Positions 1 to 5,191 are shown, counted from the stretch's first letter. The stretch is DNA of 5,892 bases from Nanobdellota archaeon (GCA_022563455.1 JADFNI010000047.1:1-5892); one strand, 5' to 3'. Program-made: numbers and translations. Notes: generated by a model from the sequence alone, not told the origin.

Positions 1-171
1 GATTATTTTAGTATTGGTCTTACTGACTCAGATCCACTTTCTACAGCGATCAAACCTTTTTCTCCCAGGGAATATCGGGCAATTTTGTACGTAGTTGCGT
101 ATGATAAAAAGCTTAGTGAATTAAATTTTGACCCGTATAGAGTTCATTATTTGGAGCTTGCCACACTGTAA
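1..171 (+). CDS. C-terminal end of an unrecognised protein (5' truncated by window)
   Basis: Frame 1 is open from the first base to a TAA at 169-171 and gives 56 residues. The peptide is well mixed in composition, with a SPREYRAILYVVAYDKK stretch and the ending HYLELATL; it has no membrane segment and looks like the end of a soluble globular protein. I do not recognise the family. It is real rather than chance because the next gene's ATG at 173 follows its stop with one base between, which is typical operon packing, and because the acyltransferase-like gene has no promoter-like sequence of its own. The two products may therefore act in one pathway. Start and length are unknown. Confidence 0.6.
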   Translation, partial: DYFSIGLTDSDPLSTAIKPFSPREYRAILYVVAYDKKLSELNFDPYRVHYLELATL

Positions 172-172
172 G

Positions 173-901
173 ATGGTAGAGAGAAAACTTTATGGAGAGG
201 TTGTAGATATTAAAACCTTGGAGGATAAAGCTATTGGGGAGATGTATACTTTAATGGATACCTTTTATGATAATGTTGGAAGATCTAATTTTGAAGAAGA
301 TCTTATGGAGAAAAGAGATGTTATATTACTTAATGACTCTGAAGGAAATATCCGAGGCTTTTCCACACTTATGTTATTGGAAGAAGAAGTTTCTGGAAGA
401 CCTGTAAATGCTCTTTTTTCTGGAGATACTATAATTCATAGGGACTATTGGGGGGAGCAGGAGCTTCCGAGTCTTTGGGGTGGATATGTTGCAAAGCTCG
501 TTGGAGAAATGCCCCCTGAGGGGGAGCTTTATTGGTTTTTAATGTCTAAGGGTTATAAAACCTATAGATTTTTACCTGCATTCTTTAATGATTTTCATCC
601 TCGCTATGATCGAGATTTTCCAGAAGATCAAAAAGAAATTCTCGATACATTTGCATTAAGTAGATTTCCAGATAATTATGATCCTTCTACTGGACTGATT
701 AGTTTTGGAGGAGATAAAGATCATTTAAAAGAAGGTGTTGCAGAGATTGGGGAGTGTGAATTAAGAAAACCACATATAAAGTATTTTGTTGAAAAAAATC
801 CTGGATGGGCAAAAGGGGACGAACTTGCATGTATTGCTAGTCTTAGCATGGATAATTTTAATCGTAGGGCTATTGATTTAATCTTAAGAAAAACTGGATA
901 G
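173..901 (+). CDS. GNAT-fold acyltransferase-like protein
   Basis: Encodes 242 residues with no signal peptide or membrane helix, so probably cytoplasmic. The first half has the layout of an acyl-CoA N-acyltransferase (GNAT) fold: an N-terminal helix region (about 15-45), a strand pair around RDVILLNDSEGNIRGFSTLML (49-68), a central strand at FSGDTIIHRDYWG (82-94), and a strand-helix unit at YWFLMSKGYKTYRFLPAFF (120-138). The C-terminal part carries the conserved-looking blocks PHIKYFVEKNPGW (200-212) and GDELACIASL (215-224). I recall uncharacterised bacterial proteins with similar blocks, usually assigned only to the acyltransferase superfamily; substrate unknown. The frame is open back to a TTG at 128, but that start would overlap the upstream gene by 44 nt. 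The ATG at 173, one base after the upstream stop, is preferred. Fold assignment is inference from pattern, not a search. Confidence 0.6.
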   Translation: MVERKLYGEVVDIKTLEDKAIGEMYTLMDTFYDNVGRSNFEEDLMEKRDVILLNDSEGNIRGFSTLMLLEEEVSGRPVNALFSGDTIIHRDYWGEQELPSLWGGYVAKLVGEMPPEGELYWFLMSKGYKTYRFLPAFFNDFHPRYDRDFPEDQKEILDTFALSRFPDNYDPSTGLISFGGDKDHLKEGVAEIGECELRKPHIKYFVEKNPGWAKGDELACIASLSMDNFNRRAIDLILRKTG

Positions 902-908
902 AATTTGA

Positions 909-916
909 TTTAAAAA
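909..916 (+). promoter_or_regulatory. TATA-box candidate for the DUF4105 gene
   Basis: TTTAAAAA lies about 37 nt before the ATG at 950. An archaeal start site 24-27 nt downstream would leave a leader of roughly 12 nt. The 48-bp gap after the previous stop supports a separate promoter, but the match is weak in AT-rich DNA. Confidence 0.3.
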
Positions 917-949
917 GGTTAATAAGGATCAATACTTTTTAAGTGGATT

Positions 950-1798
950 ATGAATTTAAAATTTTTCAATAAATTTAGAAAAACAAAGATTATTATTTTG
1001 TCTGTATTATTTGTTTTTTTAGTTTATGTTATTTGGCTCAAGATTCCTACGGCTTCGAATGACAGAGACTGGGCTGTAGATCAGTCCATACTTCCTTATG
1101 GGGTGATCGATGAGGGCTTTGTTACATTATATAATATTCGGAATTTTTCTTATAATTCCAAAACTGATTATACTGTAGATTATTACAATAAGACTTTTGA
1201 TTTGGAGTTGTTGGACAGTTTGTGGTATTTAGTTGAGCCTTTTTCTGATTTTCAAGGTGCTGCTCATACTTTTCTTAGTTTTGGTTTTGGGGACGAATAT
1301 GTTGTTTTGTCTGTTGAGATTAGGAAGGAAAAGGGGGAGAAGTTTTCTCCAGTAAGGGCACTTTTTAAGCAGTATGAATTGATGTATGTTTTTGGTAGTG
1401 AAGAAGATATTATTCAATTAAGATCGAATTATCGGCTTGATGATGTTTTTTTGTATCCAGTTAAGACTACTAAAGAGCGAATGAAGATTGTTTTTATTGA
1501 TGCGGTGAACAGGGCAAATGAGCTTAGTGAGAATCCGGAATATTATCATTCAATTACGAATACTTGTATGACTAATTTGGTGGATCATACGAATGCAGTT
1601 GTTCCTGGTCGAGTTCCGTTTTTGAAACTTGGAATTTTTATGCCAGGGTATTCTGATAAGCTTGCATATGAGCTTGGAATTTTGGATACTGACTTATCTT
1701 ACGAGGAAATTAGGGATTACTATAGGATTAATGAGCAGGCAATGGATATTAATAGTTCTGTTTCTTTTTCGAAGAGGATTCGGATATTTGGGGATTAA
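950..1798 (+). CDS. DUF4105 (Lnb N-terminal-like) membrane-anchored protein
   Basis: Encodes 282 residues. A basic N-terminus is followed by one hydrophobic helix (about 14-30), a signal anchor placing the rest outside the cell. Residues about 85-280 match my memory of the DUF4105 / 'Lnb N-terminal periplasmic domain' family: LWYLVEPF (91-98), AAHTFLSFGF (104-113), SVEIRKEKGE (121-130), the YELMYVFG block (142-149), SITNTCMTNL (201-210), and a C-terminal LAYELGILDTDL (238-249) with a final FSKRIR. His106 and Cys206 (in the NTC motif) are the obvious candidate catalytic pair. Their order, His before Cys, recalls circularly permuted papain-like (NlpC/P60, LRAT) folds; that is inference. Length is complete for the family domain. 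Codons are strongly G/T-rich (TTT, GTT, TTG), unlike the A-rich genes from 1905 on. Substrate unknown; a peptidase or amidase acting outside the cell is possible. Confidence 0.8.
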   Translation: MNLKFFNKFRKTKIIILSVLFVFLVYVIWLKIPTASNDRDWAVDQSILPYGVIDEGFVTLYNIRNFSYNSKTDYTVDYYNKTFDLELLDSLWYLVEPFSDFQGAAHTFLSFGFGDEYVVLSVEIRKEKGEKFSPVRALFKQYELMYVFGSEEDIIQLRSNYRLDDVFLYPVKTTKERMKIVFIDAVNRANELSENPEYYHSITNTCMTNLVDHTNAVVPGRVPFLKLGIFMPGYSDKLAYELGILDTDLSYEEIRDYYRINEQAMDINSSVSFSKRIRIFGD

Positions 1799-1803
1799 AC
1801 CTT

Positions 1804-1857
1804 CAGTTAGACGCCCCAACCGGCGTGACTGGAGATGTGTGTCTTTGGTGGGTGGAC
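1804..1857 (+). repeat. GC-rich element copy 1 (inverted relative to copy 2)
   Basis: This GC-rich block sits in a gap of 106 nt between the DUF4105 gene and the Fn3-like gene. It starts with a hairpin: stem ACGCC (1811-1815) and GGCGT (1822-1826) around the loop CCAACC. It ends in TGGGTGGAC (1849-1857). Aligned by hand with the reverse complement of 2998-3045, positions 1810-1857 match at 31 of 48 columns with no gap, and at 28 of 36 columns outside the hairpin loop region. The element lies about 17 nt upstream of the TATA box of the gene at 1905. It could be a shared operator, the end of a mobile cassette, or a structured RNA. Confidence 0.55.
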
Positions 1858-1874
1858 TTTTGAGAAGGGGTATC

Positions 1875-1882
1875 TTTAAAAA
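1875..1882 (+). promoter_or_regulatory. TATA box for the Fn3-like gene
   Basis: TTTAAAAA is centred about 26 nt upstream of the ATG at 1905, the distance expected when transcription starts at the start codon itself. No Shine-Dalgarno sequence lies before that ATG. Both points favour a leaderless transcript and help fix the start at 1905. Confidence 0.5.
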
Positions 1883-1904
1883 TCTAATAGTTTCAATCAG
1901 AGTA

Positions 1905-2288
1905 ATGGAAAATAAAATGTTTTTGTATATGTTCGTCATAGGATTATTTCTTATTAGTTTTGCTAGTGCTTTCGTAATAGATTTTAATCCAGACATAACA
2001 CCCCCAATTATCTCAAATATCCAAGTTAATTGGATAGATAAAAATATGGTTAATATTTCTTGGGATACTGATGAACCAAGTTATTTTAATCAGGTGATGT
2101 ATGGAAAAGGCAGAAAATATGATCATGAAGTATTTCAACAATTTAATACAAATTTAACCAGCATTATGATTCCCCAACCTTCTATATTATTAACCATCAA
2201 CAAACAAGGAAATTATCATTACAAAATTCAAAGCTGTGACTTATTTGGAAATTGTGCATCTTCCTCAGATTATAAAATTAAAAAATAA
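1905..2288 (+). CDS. Small secreted protein with one fibronectin-III-like domain
   Basis: Encodes 127 residues. Residues 5-22 form a signal peptide with an Ala-Ser-Ala cleavage site after residue 22. The mature part is one Fn3-like beta-sandwich: the opening DITPPIISNIQV (30-41), MVNISWDTDEPSYFNQVMYG (48-67) matching the common 'ISW.TDEPS...V.YG' pattern, and a closing YHYKIQSCDLFGNCASSSDY (104-123). Cys111 and Cys117 could form a disulfide. Sequons are at N50 and N83. There is no second domain, sortase-like signal or anchor, so the protein is secreted or bound to a partner. The frame is open upstream to 1629, but that stretch lies over the DUF4105 gene and is not protein-like. The ATG at 1905 is chosen for the signal peptide and the TATA spacing; an ATG at 1917 is an alternative. 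It converges on the membrane-protein gene with 24 bp between stops. Confidence 0.8.
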   Translation: MENKMFLYMFVIGLFLISFASAFVIDFNPDITPPIISNIQVNWIDKNMVNISWDTDEPSYFNQVMYGKGRKYDHEVFQQFNTNLTSIMIPQPSILLTINKQGNYHYKIQSCDLFGNCASSSDYKIKK

Positions 2289-2312
2289 TCATCTTTAAGT
2301 TATTTTAAGTTT

Positions 2313-2942
2313 CTACAATTTATCAAATAGCTTTCTATGTTTTGCATATAATAGGAGAATAATAAATATTGGAATTAATATGGCATCAGCTATTATGGAG
2401 TTGATGTAGATTGGTTTAGAAAAAAATAGGGGTAAAAAGGTCCATACGATAGAGGCTATTATTGCAAGTAAGACTACGGCTAACAATCCTACTAAAAATA
2501 TATCTGGAAGTTGCAATTTATGTAGATAATGAAGAACCTTCTTTTCATATATCATTGATTTGTAAGATAAATAGAATAATGTAAAACTAAAGAACAATAA
2601 AACTAAGATTATCGTTAAGGAAACGATTGTTGGAAGAATATTTTGCTTAAGATAATCAATAGTTATAGCATAAATAAACATTGAAGCAAATAAGAACCAT
2701 CCTCCTGAAAACATATAACCGATGATTACGGAGTTATGTAACTTATCTTCTTCAGTATCTTTAGGATAAAACATCCCCATTAAGACTCTAATGATGGCCA
2801 TGCCACTAAAAATCAAAAGAAGATTAGTTATTTGATCAAATTTTAGATTAAAATATAGAAACGGCAATAAAATTAAAGAAACCATTGAGAAATCAAACCA
2901 CAATGATAAAAGTTGTCTAGGATCTTTTGATTGTTCCTTCAT
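2313..2942 (-). CDS. Six-helix integral membrane protein, family unknown
   Basis: Encodes 209 residues, mostly hydrophobic, with helices at about 13-33, 38-59, 71-93, 101-127, 147-174 and 178-199. Short charged links follow helix 2 (YPKDTEEDKLHN, 59-70) and helix 4 (YKSMIYEKKVLHYLHKLQ, 127-144). The C-terminal KHRKLFDKL is basic and probably cytoplasmic, as is the N-terminus (MKEQSKDPR). No conserved polar residues inside helices suggest a transporter, and I recognise no family. AGGA lies 5 nt before the ATG, but the TATA box 25 nt upstream predicts a leaderless transcript. It faces the Fn3-like gene tail to tail, and the two genes are bracketed by the inverted GC-rich elements. A shared cell-envelope role is possible but unproven. 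Confidence 0.75.
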   Translation of the reverse strand: MKEQSKDPRQLLSLWFDFSMVSLILLPFLYFNLKFDQITNLLLIFSGMAIIRVLMGMFYPKDTEEDKLHNSVIIGYMFSGGWFLFASMFIYAITIDYLKQNILPTIVSLTIILVLLFFSFTLFYLSYKSMIYEKKVLHYLHKLQLPDIFLVGLLAVVLLAIIASIVWTFLPLFFSKPIYINSIIADAILIPIFIILLLYAKHRKLFDKL

Positions 2943-2963
2943 GGATTCCTAAAAGAAGAATAG

Positions 2964-2971
2964 TATAAAAA
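2964..2971 (-). promoter_or_regulatory. TATA box for the six-helix membrane protein
   Basis: On the minus strand TTTTTATA is centred about 25 nt before the ATG (2942-2940), placing the transcript start at or next to the start codon. Confidence 0.5.
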
Positions 2972-2990
2972 CTGTTCTAAACCACAATGC

Positions 2991-2996
2991 TTATAA
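2991..2996 (+). promoter_or_regulatory. TATA-like site beside element copy 2
   Basis: TTATAA, in the context GCTTATAACG, directly abuts the GTCCACCCA block. On the plus strand it would start a transcript near 3018-3022, at the hairpin described at 3013-3092. The hexamer is palindromic, so direction cannot be told from the sequence. Confidence 0.3.
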
Positions 2997-2997
2997 C

Positions 2998-3051
2998 GTC
3001 CACCCATGAAAGTCACAAAAGTCCTGTACGCCCCAACCGGGCCTCATAGTG
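2998..3051 (-). repeat. GC-rich element copy 2 (inverted relative to copy 1)
   Basis: Read on the minus strand this is the partner of the element at 1804-1857 and ends in the same TGGGTGGAC (3006-2998). Shared blocks include CTTT and GGA at matching positions. Its hairpin is stem GCCC (3030-3033) and GGGC (3039-3042). The 13-mer ACGCCCCAACCGG occurs on the plus strand in both copies (1811-1823, 3028-3040) although the flanks are inverted, because the hairpin is nearly palindromic. Read in the aligned direction, the loop is CCAACC in copy 1 and GGTTGG in copy 2, so the loop appears flipped. The element lies upstream of the promoter of the gene at 2942-2313. Confidence 0.55.
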
Positions 3052-3092
3052 TTTTGTGATATTGATGAGCTTTGTGTTTTGTCTGTTTTTTT
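3013..3092 (+). ncRNA. Candidate small structured RNA, tentative
   Basis: A perfect 8-bp stem, TCACAAAA (3013-3020) with TTTTGTGA (3052-3059), encloses a 31-nt loop that contains the smaller GCCC/GGGC hairpin. A TATA-like site lies about 20-25 nt upstream, and a run of seven T at 3086-3092 could end transcription. Together these have the form of a short independent RNA gene. I recognise no RNA family, and C/D-box or H/ACA motifs are not convincing. It shares its sequence with element copy 2, so it may instead be DNA-level structure. The rest of the gap, 3093-3180, is AT-rich and shows nothing I can name. Confidence 0.25.
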
Positions 3093-3183
3093 AGTATTTG
3101 TTTATTAAGGAAGTGTGGGTTTAAGTAATTTTTGGGATATTAATTAATGTGAATAGATTATGAGATTTTATAGAATACCCTAA

Positions 3184-3191
3184 TTTATAAG
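3184..3191 (+). promoter_or_regulatory. TATA box for the 3238-4937 operon
   Basis: TTTATAAG is a good archaeal TATA match and predicts a start near 3213. This leaves a leader of about 25 nt that holds GGGAGGT (3228-3234), so this operon, unlike its neighbours, probably has a Shine-Dalgarno-led transcript. Confidence 0.45.
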
Positions 3192-3237
3192 GAAGGTGGA
3201 TTTGATATTTTAATGAGAAATTCAGCTGGGAGGTTCT

Positions 3238-3969
3238 ATGATGGGAATATTAGGGGACGAGGTAGGAGTAATTTTTTATATGAAAGCAACAAAACCAAGT
3301 AAAGAATTAGTTGAACGAATATTTAATTCTTTAGAAGAGGAAGGTGGAAAATATGTGGAGAATTGGGGGGTTCAGGTTTACATTAATAGGGAAAAATATA
3401 AGGACTATGATCTTAAAAAGACATCTTTAAACAAAATGAAAGAAATACTTTCTAAGGAAGAGGGGGCAGCAGCTTTTGATTTTAAGGAAATAACTTTAGA
3501 TATACGAATATTATCAAAGGGGCATGGTGGAGAAGAAGAATTTGGTTCAATATCTCTTTCTTGCCACCATACTAACTTAGAAATAACCGGCGATGAAAAT
3601 GAAGATCGGGATCAAAAAATTAAGGCAGCTAATAAATTAGTAAGTATCGCTAAGAAAGTTTGGAACTCTCTAGATCCTAAACCATTGTATGGTCTAGGAG
3701 AAAATGGATATGCTATTGAAGAAATTCTTCAAATTATTGAAAAAGTTAATGAGCTCTCTCCTTGGGTGGTTTTCTATGGATCTGAGTTTATTGAAAAAAT
3801 TGGAAAAGAGAAGTTACTTAATGCACCCGCGTATAGGGTGGAAGAAGTGGATGAAGGGGTATTGATTATGACCTCCCCTTTACGCTCATTGCCTGATGAT
3901 ATGGAAGATCAGGATACTACTCTAAAAACAAAAGAATACTTTGGATGGAAAAAGGAGGAATCAGAATGA
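3238..3969 (+). CDS. Soluble protein of unknown function with an immunity-protein-like C-terminal block
   Basis: Encodes 243 residues, acidic, with no signal peptide or membrane helix, so cytoplasmic. The N-terminal half alternates strands and helices (VGVIFYMKATKP, 9-20; helix 21-35; ITLDIRILSK, 85-94; GSISLSCHHTNLEI, 103-116). The C-terminal block, WVVFYGSEFIEKIGKEKLLN (176-195) followed by APAYRVEEVDEGVLIM (196-211), has the form 'YG..F....G.EKLL.AP.Y.V.....G.L', which I associate loosely with Imm52/DUF3396-type immunity families; this is a faint resemblance only. GGGAGGT lies 3 nt before the ATG at 3238 and 6 nt before a second ATG at 3241, and the second may be the true start. The stop overlaps the next gene's ATG (ATGA at 3966-3969), so production of this protein is coupled to that of a secreted protein. 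Confidence 0.75.
   Translation: MMGILGDEVGVIFYMKATKPSKELVERIFNSLEEEGGKYVENWGVQVYINREKYKDYDLKKTSLNKMKEILSKEEGAAAFDFKEITLDIRILSKGHGGEEEFGSISLSCHHTNLEITGDENEDRDQKIKAANKLVSIAKKVWNSLDPKPLYGLGENGYAIEEILQIIEKVNELSPWVVFYGSEFIEKIGKEKLLNAPAYRVEEVDEGVLIMTSPLRSLPDDMEDQDTTLKTKEYFGWKKEESE
3951..3958 (+). promoter_or_regulatory. Shine-Dalgarno site fixing the start at 3966
   Basis: AAAGGAGG ends 7 nt before the ATG at 3966 and lies inside the end of the upstream gene. It rules out the in-frame ATG at 3945, which would put this site inside the protein and spoil the signal peptide's short N-terminus. Confidence 0.7.
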
Positions 3970-4865
3970 AAACTGAATTAAAATCTTTTGTTATTTTTTT
4001 TATGGCGTTGATAATACTGATAAGCTATGCAGATGCAAGCCAAGACATTGGAATATTGCCTATAGACCCAGATTCCCCAAATATCATAATCATTGATCCA
4101 GGACAAGAACCTTCAATCCCCATAGTAACAAATTTTACTGGATCTGTTCCTGAGATTTCAATAAATTTTACATCCCCTCCTAAACAAGAAGAGATTATAT
4201 TTCCTGAAATATCGCTCATAAGAACAAACGAACCTGATGAGAACATACGTTACGCCGAGTCAGAAGGACTAAGGGGGATTACACAAGCTGGTATCATAAT
4301 TATAAATGAATCAGATAGCGAAATACTCCATGCTAAATTACAAGAACTAAAAGGCATTGGTAAATTTGATCCTCTAGTGATAAGGATAGTGCCCGGATCA
4401 AAATCAATTGTTATACCTCTCAATTCGGAAGATATAATAAAATCAATTAATTTAAATGATAAAGGGAATTTAGTTTTTGAAAAAAATTTCTCTTCAGGTA
4501 AAACAGTCTCAATTGAAAGAACCGGGGAAAAATTAATACTAACGTCTAATGATGTATCTGCTAGCACTAAAGAAGAATTAAAAATAAAAAAATCTGGAAT
4601 ATTTATTGAGGTAGATGGTAGAGATCTTGAAATTATTCTATTACCTAATGATGCTTCTAACAATGTTGATAGTAGTATGGATAGTATTGATAAAATTGAA
4701 TTAAAAGTTGAGGATGGAAAAGCTATTTATGATATCAGTGGTATGAAAGATGGTTCTTTATTTGGGATTATTTCAATAAGTGTTAATATCAATGCAAAGG
4801 TAAATGCTGAGTCTGGAGAATTATATAGTTTGCAAAAGCCATGGTGGGGGGTCTTGGTGTTTTAA
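3966..4865 (+). CDS. Secreted beta-rich surface protein with C-terminal PWW tail
   Basis: Encodes 299 residues. A signal peptide (basic MKTELK, hydrophobic core 8-20) ends in Ala-Asp-Ala before Ser25, a good signal peptidase I site. The next 60 residues are a proline- and isoleucine-rich linker (IDPDSPNIIIIDPGQEPSIP, 33-52). The body (about 105-285) is built of short alternating strands with Asn/Asp-Gly turns. It ends VNAESGELYSLQ followed by KPWWGVLVF (291-299). I recall similar 'VNAE.G....KPWW.FL' ends on secreted archaeal proteins, so the tail may be a recognised signal or a final strand; that is recollection. Sequons at N56, N67, N114 and N174 fit a glycosylated exterior protein. There is no other anchor. 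Translation is coupled to the upstream soluble protein through the ATGA overlap and a strong Shine-Dalgarno site. Confidence 0.8.
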   Translation: MKTELKSFVIFFMALIILISYADASQDIGILPIDPDSPNIIIIDPGQEPSIPIVTNFTGSVPEISINFTSPPKQEEIIFPEISLIRTNEPDENIRYAESEGLRGITQAGIIIINESDSEILHAKLQELKGIGKFDPLVIRIVPGSKSIVIPLNSEDIIKSINLNDKGNLVFEKNFSSGKTVSIERTGEKLILTSNDVSASTKEELKIKKSGIFIEVDGRDLEIILLPNDASNNVDSSMDSIDKIELKVEDGKAIYDISGMKDGSLFGIISISVNINAKVNAESGELYSLQKPWWGVLVF

Positions 4866-4937
4866 ATGGGATATTATAAGAGGTCTGTGAAGTTTATTGC
4901 GTTTTCCCTATTACTTATGATTTCATTCATTTCTTAA
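4866..4937 (+). pseudogene. Signal-peptide stub, remnant of a third secreted protein
   Basis: An ATG directly follows the preceding TAA (4863-4865) and opens a 23-codon frame: MGYYKRSVKFIAFSLLLMIS and three more residues. This is a textbook signal-peptide start (basic residues, then a hydrophobic core) that ends at TAA before any cleavage site or mature domain. Its last codons overlap the end of the antitoxin-like gene on the other strand (4927-4937). The simplest reading is that a third secreted-protein gene of this operon lost everything after its leader when the opposite-strand gene and DNA beyond arrived. A genuine tiny membrane peptide is the alternative. Confidence 0.45.
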
Positions 4938-5130
4938 TTCTAATTCCAAATAACCTTGCTGTTTCTTGGTAAGAGTATCCCCCTCTCTTAATATACTCTT
5001 CTAACTTCTCTGGAGATAAATCATTGATTATACTAATCACTACGTCTTGATAAGTATCTCCTTTGATCCCTTGGCTTCCTAGCCAGCTAGTAAAATCTTT
5101 CTTTAGCTTTATTGTTGTGCTTTCTTCCAT
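4927..5130 (-). CDS. VapB-like small antitoxin, apparently orphan
   Basis: Encodes 67 residues. The N-terminal TTIKLKKDFTSWLGSQG (5-21) and KGDTYQDVVISIINDL (23-38) give a strand-helix-helix layout like the ribbon-helix-helix antitoxins common in archaea ('TTI.L.......L...G..GETYDDVI..L'). These proteins usually bind their own promoter and neutralise a PIN-domain (VapC) or similar nuclease. After a short acidic helix, YSYQETARLFGIRIKK (52-67) looks like a helix-turn-helix piece. No toxin is on either side: downstream is the signal-peptide stub, upstream a divergent membrane protein. A TATA box about 25 nt before the ATG and no Shine-Dalgarno site indicate a leaderless transcript. It could also be a stand-alone DNA-binding regulator. 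Family call is from pattern memory. Confidence 0.65.
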   Translation of the reverse strand: MEESTTIKLKKDFTSWLGSQGIKGDTYQDVVISIINDLSPEKLEEYIKRGGYSYQETARLFGIRIKK

Positions 5131-5135
5131 AAAAT

Positions 5136-5159
5136 GGTATACCTAGTATAGTTTATATA
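5136..5159 (-). promoter_or_regulatory. Promoter and palindromic operator candidate of the antitoxin-like gene
   Basis: On the minus strand the TATA box TATATAAA (5159-5152) is centred about 25 nt before the ATG at 5130. Between them lie a perfect 8-bp palindrome GGTATACC (5136-5143) and an overlapping inverted repeat, TATAC (5138-5142) and GTATA (5146-5150) three bases apart. This is where an autoregulating ribbon-helix-helix antitoxin would bind. The sites are AT-rich, so chance is not excluded. Confidence 0.45.
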
Positions 5160-5191
5160 CTTTGCTAAAATATGAGGCTTTTTGGAAAAGT

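Noticed and set aside
128..172. TTG start extending the acyltransferase-like protein by 15 residues
   Set aside because: The extension lies over the end of another open coding frame that stops at 171; the ATG at 173 gives a clean one-base spacing.
1229..1417. Minus-strand frame inside the DUF4105 gene
   Set aside because: The plus-strand frame matches a known family throughout this stretch, so this is a shadow.
1811..1857. tRNA, RNase P or SRP RNA fragment
   Set aside because: I looked for T-loop, anticodon-stem and other signature motifs on both strands and found none.
1629..1904. Long N-terminal extension of the Fn3-like protein in frame
   Set aside because: It overlaps the DUF4105 coding end and the GC-rich element, is Arg-rich and not protein-like, and would bury the signal peptide.
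1694..1996. Minus-strand frame crossing the GC-rich element
   Set aside because: It is antisense to two supported genes and has no start signals or recognisable protein features.
1811..3040. CRISPR-like repeat from the shared 13-mer
   Set aside because: Only two copies exist, 1.2 kb apart with genes between, and no regular spacers.
1804..3051. A classical transposon with terminal inverted repeats
   Set aside because: There is no transposase or integrase inside, no target-site duplication is visible, and the repeats are only about 65 percent identical.
3006..3059. A 17-codon frame starting MKVTKVLYAPTGP
   Set aside because: It has no Shine-Dalgarno site, starts upstream of the predicted transcript start, and coincides with the repeated hairpin element; copy 1 encodes no similar peptide from an ATG.
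4025..4663. Two long minus-strand frames under the secreted protein
   Set aside because: They are antisense shadows of a gene with a clear signal peptide and Shine-Dalgarno site; their compositions are not protein-like.
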